Source of the DNA: Glebionis coronaria | Taxonomy: Eukaryota; Streptophyta; Magnoliopsida; Asterales; Asteraceae | Direction of reading: 5' to 3' | Assembly (NCBI GenBank): GCA_025667525.1 | Contig: CM046878.1 | Coordinates: 578,564,868-578,628,867 of the forward strand | DNA: 64,000 bases | Part shown: piece by piece, positions 56,993-64,000 of the stretch | How the letters are laid out: each line of letters starts with the position of its first letter | How positions within the stretch are numbered: the first letter of the stretch is position 1 | Position numbers and translations under genes: made by a program | Notes under the pieces: model-generated | The model's database searches: none | What the model was told of the DNA's origin: nothing | What the model saw: the letters and a program-made list of their open reading frames with translations, nothing else

Positions 56993-56993
56993 G

Positions 56994-57384
56994 AACTTGC
57001 ATGACGAACAAGCAAAGACATCTAGGGAAAAATTAGGAGATCAGTTAGAATCCATTTTTAGAAGAAATGAGTTATACGAAAGCTCAAGGTAAACCAGAAT
57101 AGAAAGATTAGCAAGGTGCACTTCAAAGATTATGCCGCGCAATAAATTTGAAGAGATCGCCAAGTTTTTTAGCTCCAAAAGTTGCATGATCTTTTCTCCT
57201 AAAGTCCCTTCCAAATGGTTTCTCTCTAAATACAACGTCCTTAATGAGGAAAGATTCGAAAAATATGGTACAGGCCCATTGATTTTGTTATTAGACAAGT
57301 CAAGGATTGAGAGATCCGAGATTTGCTCAAATTTATTTGGGAGGGATCCATTCATCTGATGGTGATCTAGATGTAGTTCTCTTA
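56994..57384 (-). pseudogene. LRR receptor-like protein gene, piece 2 (middle LRRs)
   Basis: Minus-strand LRR repeats: ELHLDHHQMNGSLPNKFEQ, LSILDLSNNKINGPVPYFS, LRTLYLERNHLEGTLGEKI, LVYLELSYNSF. A TGA at 57041-57043 interrupts the frame, probably a former Trp codon. The frame continues SPNFSLDVFACSSCK up to the composite and joins KLGPSFPNW of piece 3 across the AACTT duplication. At its other end it joins piece 1 across TCTTA. Confidence 0.9.
57380..57384. repeat. Left target site duplication of copia element C (TCTTA)
   Basis: TCTTA at 57380-57384 recurs at 60945-60949, directly outside the two LTRs. Confidence 0.95.
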
Positions 57385-57718
57385 TGTAGTAATTCAACTA
57401 CAACCTGGATACTAGATGCGGAACAGACATCGATCGTTAAACACACAAAGCAAGCAATCGACAGAAAAGTGACACAAGGTACGAATCCCTAATCTTCCTA
57501 ATTAGTTTATTGATAAATAATGCGTTGTAAATCTCGTCCCCCTCACCTCCTTTTATAGAGATGAGGGGGAACCGACTGTTACATAGTCCTATGGGTCGGG
57601 TTGGGCTGCTACACCACCAACCGACCTTTATTGTACTTAGCTAGTTAGGAAACTCGGAACTTCTACCCTAGACATGACATTAGGCTAACTTAGGCTAATA
57701 AAGACTATAAACCTAACA
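57385..57718 (-). repeat. 3' LTR of copia element C
   Basis: 334 bp, nearly identical to 60614-60944. A purine tract on the minus strand (AAGGTGGAAAT) lies just inside it at 57719-57729. Confidence 0.93.
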
Positions 57719-57736
57719 ATTTCCACCTTAGGCTTA

Positions 57737-59100
57737 TATTAGCCTATCCCAACACTCAGTAACTCCAAGTAGTGTTGTAACTTGCGTCTAGGTATCACTT
57801 TTGTCAAGGCATTCACAGCATTGTGTTCAGCACCCACCTTCAGAACTTCAACCGTCTTTGCATCCAAGACTCTTCTTATAAAGTGATAACGCACATTGAT
57901 GTGATTAGTCCTATCATTAAAAACATGATTCCGAGATAAATGAATCGCGCCTTGATTATCACAATTAACTACAACAGTGTTAAGCTTCAAGCCTAACTCT
58001 TCCAAGAATCCCCTTAGCCAAATAGCTCGTTTCACAACCTCCATAAGTGTCATATACTCCGCTCTAGTTGTCCACAAAGCCTCCGTGTGCTGCAACTTAG
58101 CTTCTCAGCTCCTCGCACATCCATGTATCAGCAACACGTACCCTGTGATTGATCTGCCCATGACAGTGATCGATCTACCCATGGTGTAGTCAAAATCCAC
58201 AAAAACCTGTATGTTTGTCAGTAATCCATGATCAAACCTATCCAAGATACCCACATCTAGAGATGCTATGTCAGGTCTCATACAGACCACCTGATACTCC
58301 TGGCTTCCAACTACATATATATATGACCACTTACTATTCTTTTCCACATCATAATCCCCTGATAGACTATCCTCCAATGATAGTATGGAGTGTCCCTTCA
58401 ACAAAGTCTGTACCAAATTTCTGTTGTAAAACCTGGACTGTGACACCCTCAGAGTATTACCACTCTGATTCCTGATGATCGTAATACCAAGTATATCTCC
58501 TTTTGCTTTAACCAGCAAACCCTTGGTAACCGAGATCTCAGTCTTGCATCCGCAAGAAAATACCATACAATCTATATAGAGAAATAGATGTATGAACATA
58601 CTTGGTGTATCCTCCCAGTAATAACCGTATCTGTCGTTACTGCTTTTCCTACAACCGTTGCTGAGCACATGCACATCTAACCGAGTATCCATTTCTTCCT
58701 TCAACCCAGCCATCCACTTGGAAAGAACCTCACAAGCAACTGTATCATTGAAAGTCAATGACTCATGTGCATAAATCTTCTCCACCGGAGCAACTACAAA
58801 AGCAGCCTCATTACTGTCTTCTCTATACTTGAATAGTTCCCGTGCTAAGTGTTGCTCCTAATCACGTGCTTGATGATAGTATATCAAATCTTGAGTTTGT
58901 ACTTTCTTTGGAAAAACTACATGACCAATATTCCCCTGAGGTTTCACCTCAGGTGCTTGATCCTCCCGATATTCCACCTCAAACTCAACTCCTTGCAACA
59001 CCTGCACTGAACTTGTACATACACCAGAACCAATGAAAGTTTTCTTGTATTGCCCACTTTCCTTGAAACCAATATTCCTGTAAAGCACTCCCTTTGAAGT
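57737..59100 (-). pseudogene. pol tail of copia element C: reverse transcriptase end and RNase H
   Basis: One minus-strand frame with stops at about 58105 (former Trp) and 58858. Blocks are VLYRNIGF-like connector (59088), EKIYAHESLTF, LGITIIRNQSGNTLRVSQSRFYN (end of reverse transcriptase), SLEDSLSGDYDVE, MRPDIASLDVG, VFVDFDYTMGRSITVM, then RNase H with TRAEYMTLMEVVKRAIWLRGFLEEL and VRYHFIRRVLDAKTVEV. The catalytic palm of the reverse transcriptase is absent. Confidence 0.85.
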
Positions 59101-60111
59101 AACGTCATCTAACCTCTAAAGCTGATAAACATTCATACCTTAACGGAATCCTAGGAATATGCACTTGACCTTAACCGGTTCAAGCATCCCTTGCTCAATA
59201 CTAGCAAGCCAACATATCTATAGTCTTCTTGAATCCAATCGCTGCTAATGGTGACCTATTATCTAGATATGTAGACATGGTTGTATCCTCTGTCCAAAAA
59301 ACCTTGGACGGACCAGACTGAATCAGAAAACAACGTACCTTATCCAAGAGTGTCACCTTTTTCTACTCAACCAACCTATTTTTCTGCTGTAACCCCGCAA
59401 CATCCAAATGTTTGGCGACCCCACTCTTTATACATTGTTGTGTAGACTTCTGATTACAAGAATCAAGAACATTACCCGTCTTAACCTTCCACCCAGTCTG
59501 AAATTTTCCTAACTACTTCCTACCCTTCATTGTCTTCCCGGTCATAGCTTGACCGTTCAGGGTATATACGCAATTAGCCCTTCTTGTTCCTGATAGTACC
59601 ACCAGTGAACCCTTAATAACCTTGATCTTGCCCAACTGCATCTTCACGGTAAAACCCTCTTTTTCAAGAGTGCCCAGCGATATCAAGTTTCGTCTTAATT
59701 CCAGAACATACTTGACGTTGTCTAGCCAGAAACTTGACCCATCCCTCATTCGTACTCGAACCTTTCCTGTCCCCCGTACACGGCATTCCCTGTCATCGCC
59801 TAGCAGTACATTACCACCATTATACTCCTTAAAATCAACCAAGTAATCTCTCCCGTGTGTCATATGGTATGAGCCCCTTGAATCCATGATCCAGTCCAAA
59901 AGTTCATTAACACTCATAGCCATCATAACATCAGCATTGTCATACCCATCAGTTCCAGAACTGGGTACCTGATCTTCATTCCTGACAAAACCTTGAGATT
60001 TCTTGTGATTATAACTGTGACAATCCCTCTTCAAATGATCCTCGGACTAACATATATAACACCTGAGTTTCTTGCAACCTCGACAAGTCTTGAACGCTTC
60101 TTTATCCCTTT
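59101..60111 (-). pseudogene. gag zinc knuckle, protease and integrase remnants of copia element C
   Basis: In order on the minus strand: a zinc knuckle CYIC-SEDHLKRDC near 60065-60025 with a stop inside; the protease WIMDSRGSYHMT near 59890, where the usual DSG triplet reads DSR and so loses a key Gly; LDNVKYVLELRRNLISLG; the pre-integrase CVYTLNGQ; then, after missing integrase core, an integrase tail (SKVFWTED, STYLDNRSP) near 59300-59220. Several stops and shifts are present. Confidence 0.8.
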
Positions 60112-60613
60112 GTTGATTTGCTAAACCTTGTGAAAAACCTCACAATCACAAACCAACAAAGCCCCTTCGGTAATTCGCTAAACCTTGTGATATATTTTAC
60201 CTCACAATGATGAATTACGAAGTCCCCTTGTGCTTAAATACTTCAAAATAAAACTTACCCTTTTTTTCCTATAAACCAAATAAAAAACAAAAAATCCGAT
60301 TGTAGTATTTAAATATAGAAGCCTGGCCCAATTAATTATATGTCTTAGGCCCAATATTGTGAAACCCTTTTGAAGTATATAACACACCGTTTCCTGCCTT
60401 TCTTCTTCCCTATCACAAACCTGTAACAAAACGAAGAATGAAAACAACAATGGCAAAACAAACGACCTTCAACCTTGAAGATCAAACCCTTAACTGTCGA
60501 TCGATACCCAGCTGCTCTGATTGACGTTCTCGACAACCTCAAACACCAAGAACTCTCTTCTTCGAACGATCCTAGTAAACCAGCGAGACCTTGAACCAGT
60601 CTCTGATACCACT
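60112..60613 (-). other. Leader and primer site of copia element C
   Basis: The minus-strand primer site TGGTATCAGAG (60601-60611) follows the LTR after two bases. The remainder is non-coding; the N-terminal gag domain expected here is missing. Confidence 0.7.
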
Positions 60614-60944
60614 TGTAGTAATTCGACAACAACCTGGATACTAGATGTGGAACAGACATCGATTGTTAAACACACAAAGTAAGCAATCGACAGAAAAGTG
60701 ACACAAGGTACAAATTACTAATCTTCCCGATTAGTTTATTGATAAAGAATGTGTTGTGAATCTCGTCCTCGCCTCCTTTTATAGAGATGAGGGGGAACCG
60801 ACTGTTACATAGTCCTACGGGTCGGGTTGGGCTGCGACACCACCAACCGACCTTTATTGTATTTAGCTATTTAGGAAACTCGGAACTTCTACCCTAGACA
60901 CGACATTAGGCTAACTTAGGCTAATAAAGACTATAAACCTAACA
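60614..60944 (-). repeat. 5' LTR of copia element C
   Basis: 331 bp, plus-strand TGTAGTAATTCGACAACAACC to AACCTAACA. It is followed by the target duplication TCTTA. Confidence 0.93.
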
Positions 60945-62066
60945 TCTTAAAGCTATGAAAGTTGTAATATCTGGCAAGGAACCGCTTATTTTATTGTAAC
61001 TCAGTTTCAAAACCTAGATCGACTTTTGTGCTGGTTCTAAGAGGTGGAAAAAGTTGGGAAGGTCTTCAACGATATTGTTAGTTTCAAGATATAACGAATG
61101 TAGGTCGCTGAAGTTTACAAATGTTCTCAGGATACCCCCTTCTAGCCCTGTACTGGTCAAATGTAATTTCTGAAGGGATTTGAATGCACTAAAACCTACA
61201 GGAAAAGTACTGTTTAACATGTTGTAAGACAGGTCAATATCGGTAAGGCTTCCGCTGAAGTTGAATAACCAAGGATATATTAAAGATGAAGGCAAATCAA
61301 TGTTTCGAGATAGATCGAGAACAGAAAGAGATTTTGAAAAGTTTGTGACTGGAAAGAACGAATTTGCAGCCGAATTCGGAATAAGGCAATTATATAGTTG
61401 TAGTACAAATAGGGATGGAAGCTTGGTTACCACATTTCCTAACAAATTAGTAGACTCGTTAAGGTCTAGGTATTCGAGTGAAGAATGTTTATAGAGCCAC
61501 TCTGTATTTTTCAGCTTTTGGGACGAAGATGAGAGATCAAGGATTTGTAAGTCAGAAAGATTCCCCAATTGAGGAGGGACATCAGATACCTCTAAAGCGA
61601 CGTGGGAAACGTTAAGGTACCAAAGTCTTCTCAGGGAACCCATGAATTCTGGAATATGGGAGAAGCTATTGGAACTTAGGTCCAAATATTCCAACTGGTG
61701 AAGTTCGAGCAGTGAATTCTTAATATCACCCCTTAGTCCAGAGCTGACATCAATATCACCATGAAGATCGAGCATCGTGACATGGCCAGTTCGATTGTTG
61801 CAACCTACACCCCGCCACAAGCAGCATTCTTGAGAGCTTGTCTTCCATGAAGAAAATAGGCCATAATCATCCACACAACCATTTTTGAACTGGAGTAGAG
61901 CTTTTCTATCCCTCTCGATGCACCTTGTTACAACGACCTCACTTCTGTCCATGACGGAAGCAAGTTTGATGCAACATATGAAAAGGACGAAAAGTGATGG
62001 CATACTGCAATAACTTGCTAGTTCTCCCCATGAGCTATGATTTGATATTTGTGAAGATGAAAGCAA
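60945..62066 (-). pseudogene. LRR receptor-like protein gene, piece 1 (signal peptide, LRRNT, first LRRs)
   Basis: The minus-strand frame starts at 62066; the ATG at 62003 (MPSLFVLFICCIKLASVM) gives a better signal peptide. The LRRNT cap follows (CIERDRKALLQFKNG at residues 49-63, SSWKT, then ECCLWRGVGC at 80-89), then plant extracellular LRRs (LEYLDLSSNSFSHIPEFMG, LRRLWYLNVSH, LQILDLSSSS, LSVLDLSRNIDLPSS). A TAG at 61014-61016 stands where relatives have Gln, and LRRs continue past it (VLKLSYNKISGSLPDI) up to the TCTTA site. No kinase is present in any piece, so this is receptor-like protein, not kinase. Intact members act at the plasma membrane in pathogen recognition or development. With the insertions removed the gene is about 3.1 kb, about 1030 codons and intronless, the usual size. 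Confidence 0.92.
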
Positions 62067-62958
62067 GCTAACTAGTAGTATTTATATCAGAATCACTATT
62101 CATGTTTCTTATATAGTTAAGATATTGTTTAGAAGTCTATTCCTAAAATTGCGGACAATTATCTATGCCTCAGTCTTAGGTTTTAGAAAGGGACAAGAAC
62201 ATTTTTTTAATCGCTCACTGCAATGAAACCTAAGTGTTGGCATCCGATGAGAAAAATAACTGAAAAAGTGGGGTGGGAAAAATTAGTCATCCGGACGCTG
62301 CTTAAATTAAAGATAAACCATGTTTTTAGAAAGGGACAACTTGACTAAATACATAAAAGAAAACTAATGACAACTTGGACTGATTAAGGGGCATCATCAT
62401 ATTCATGTGTTTTTTAGTCCCACAGTAATGAATTAAACACTAACATCCCATGATGATCGAGAATAACATACATTAATAAGTGAGGTGGGAACAGGTTGAG
62501 TCACCAGGCTGCTGCTTAAAATACTGAAAAACCATGTTGACAGAATGAGCATATCCAGCAAAAAAACCATGTCTACTAAATAACCATGTCTATGTTTCTT
62601 TTTGTCAGTCGTAATGCTAATATATATTGACAACTGATGGATATTGAGCAAAAAATGAATCCATATACCAAGGTAGCAAAATGAACCAATTGACGGGTTA
62701 GCAGAGGGTGAAAATGGTTATATATCATCATCCAACCAATTGCATTATTATTTCAAGATCAAAGATAAACAAAACTAATATTATTAATGGGTTGAAATGG
62801 AAATTATTTGTATCGGCGCGTGTTTCCAATTAATTAGCTCAATAACATATGCTTGAGCATTTATAGACTGGTTGAGTCGGTTGCAAAATTCATTTTTTCG
62901 ACCTTCTTGTTGGGGATAGGTGGTTAAAAAAAGATAAATCATTTGATCAGTGTAGCAT
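62067..62958. other. Upstream region of the RLP gene with a diverged direct repeat
   Basis: No gene. Two parallel stretches of about 130 bp, at about 62202-62340 and 62410-62545, share TTTTTTA-TC-CAC, GTGGGGTGGGAA / GTGAGGTGGGAA, GCTGCTTAAA and AAACCATGTT blocks in the same order. They may represent a promoter duplication or an old repeat. Confidence 0.5.
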
Positions 62959-63549
62959 CTGTTGGTGAATTCCTGAAGTCTGGAGTCTGAAGTCACTGAA
63001 TGTGGCAGAGTGCATATATCAGGGTTCAAGGCAACACGAGTTGAAGTAGCATATATGCTTAACGTGTTGTAATTATCTTCGAGCTTATTTAGATTATTAT
63101 TAGGTTAGTATATATATACCATGAAGGGTAAGGGTTCACATTGTATTGATTGGAGTTTTGAGTAAGTTTCTTCAATAAGAAAAAAAGCTGCGTGTTTAGG
63201 CAGTAAAAAAAGAAAAAGTGAAAACTAACCTGTGATTACGGGGTTAGTAGTGTGTTTTTTATCAGCTTTTAAAACTTATCACAACTTCTTTTTAGTTTAG
63301 ACAACGAGTTGGAAACAGTCCTTTGGATTGTTGATTGTCTCGCATATTGTTGAATCTATTGTAGGGTTAATCCAAGATACCGTTGATTATCCTACGCGTG
63401 TTTAACAAGATCCGATGTTAGCTATATCTAGCCGGGTTTAGGGGCTGGATAAATCCCCGACCCCCGTTAAAAACTTACTCGCGATACAAACTAAGTATGT
63501 AGGCGGGTACTTCGCAACCAAAAGAATAACCTCAACGAATTATACCATA
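62959..63549 (+). repeat. Possible LTR and leader of another copia element
   Basis: TGTTGGTGAATTCC at 62959 is a possible LTR start, and TATATATATACC at about 63110-63121 looks like a TATA box. The leader to 63549 is non-coding. The LTR end and primer site could not be fixed, and the partner LTR lies beyond the window. Confidence 0.35.
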
Positions 63550-64000
63550 TGGAGGATGAGTATGGAGGTGCTACTTGGAATCATGGAGTATGGGATGTGG
63601 TAGAGCTGGCCTTAGAGGATGACAAGAAGAATAACATTGTGAAAGGTTTGTTGTTTTAATCGATTCCAAAAGACTTGGTTTTGCAAATATGTAATTTGAA
63701 AACCGAGAAGAAGATGCATGTGGGAAGCAATAAAAACTCATAACCTAGGGGCTGATTGTGTTAAGGAAGCTAGGCTTCAAACCCTAGTTACAGAGTTCGA
63801 GAATCTGAAGATGTTAGACAATGATAGTATAGACGCATATGCCACAAAGTTGTCGGGTATTGCTTCTGAGTCTGCCACACGCTTGGAGAAGTCATGTCGA
63901 AGCACAAGATGGAAAATAATTTTCTCATAAGTCATCCTAGAGAAAGTTTTAGACCTAAAACGACGGGGTTTGAGGATGTGGTTGGACAATTGAAAGCATA
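63550..64000 (+). pseudogene. gag of another Ty1/copia element (truncated by window end)
   Basis: Plus-strand words WNHGVWDVVE, KNNIVKGLLF, SIPKDLVLQICNLKT, MWEAIKTHNLGADCVKEARLQTL, and EFENLKMLDNDSIDAYATKLSGIASES match the UBN2-type copia gag. A stop (TAA at about 63658) replaces the usual Gln in LLFQSIP. A shift near 63893 moves the frame, after which SKHKMENNFLI and FEDVVGQLKA continue to the end of the window. Confidence 0.8.

Larger units (their letters stand above)
53013..56993. mobile_element. Composite of tandem and inverted gag-only LTR elements
   Basis: Five copies of a 240-260 bp LTR (TGATAC...GTATCA) and three internal regions. In minus orientation: LTR (53013-53117, truncated), internal, LTR (54000-54239), internal, LTR (55066-55302). 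Then in plus orientation: internal 3' end (55303-55522), LTR (55523-55784), internal, LTR (56747-56992). The whole block is flanked by AACTT (53008-53012 and 56994-56998), and the RLP frame is continuous across it. Internal regions carry only a gag fragment. The left terminal LTR lacks its U5 part. Confidence 0.75.
57385..60944 (-). mobile_element. Ty1/copia element C, short with a gutted pol
   Basis: LTRs of 334 and 331 bp (plus-strand TGTAGTAATTC...AACCTAACA), primer site TGGTATCAGAG, and fragments of gag zinc knuckle, protease, integrase tail, reverse transcriptase tail and RNase H on the minus strand, in a 2.9-kb internal region. The integrase catalytic core and the reverse transcriptase YVDD region are missing. 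From memory, similarly shortened copies with the same wording (WIMDS-GSYHMT, CVYTLNGQA) are common in Tanacetum. Confidence 0.9.

Overview
This is a plant nuclear window made almost entirely of LTR retrotransposons inserted into one another and into a single host gene. The gag and pol types, the env-like ORF that follows pol in the SIRE-type copia elements, and the long-LTR Athila and chromovirus-like families match repeat families I know from composites (Asteraceae). The closest fit is the chamomile tribe (Tanacetum/Artemisia). This assignment is recall, not a search. No gene in the window looks like an intact host gene. The only intact-looking coding sequence is a PIF/Harbinger transposase.

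Layout, left to right. 1-3434: 3' part of a SIRE-type copia element (env-like ORF with many stops, polypurine tract, 3' LTR). 3435-10410: remains of a second, gag-only copia-like element with a decamer-based minisatellite and an array of about 150-bp units that each carry a hairpin. 10411-26780: a structurally complete Athila-lineage Ty3/gypsy element with 3.9-kb LTRs, target duplication TTCTC, a tRNA-Asp type primer site and a gag-pol carrying a few lesions. 26786-28430: a decayed gypsy gag fused by deletion to the tail of pol. 28431-29335: non-coding, with a possible Helitron end. 29336-62066: one LRR receptor-like protein (RLP) gene on the minus strand, cut into four pieces by three insertions.

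The three insertions are as follows. (1) A SIRE-type copia (29419-51505, target duplication GGAAC). Its 3' LTR is itself split by a large non-autonomous LTR element (LARD, 41186-51433, duplication GTTTC), and one LTR of the LARD carries a PIF/Harbinger transposon (47128-48878, duplication TTA). (2) A composite of five LTR copies and three internal regions in inverted orientation (53013-56993, flanked by AACTT). (3) A small copia with a gutted pol (57385-60944, duplication TCTTA). 62067-64000: the RLP upstream region and the start of another copia element.

Removing the insertions at their target duplications brings the RLP reading frame back together across every junction. It still carries at least three stops and one indel, so it is a pseudogene. 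The least explained signals are two families of repeated hairpins (45465-45850 and 6460-7320), a GYTGAC motif spread through both coding and non-coding parts of the second SIRE element, and the inverted multi-LTR composite. Percent identities mentioned are counts by eye over short stretches.
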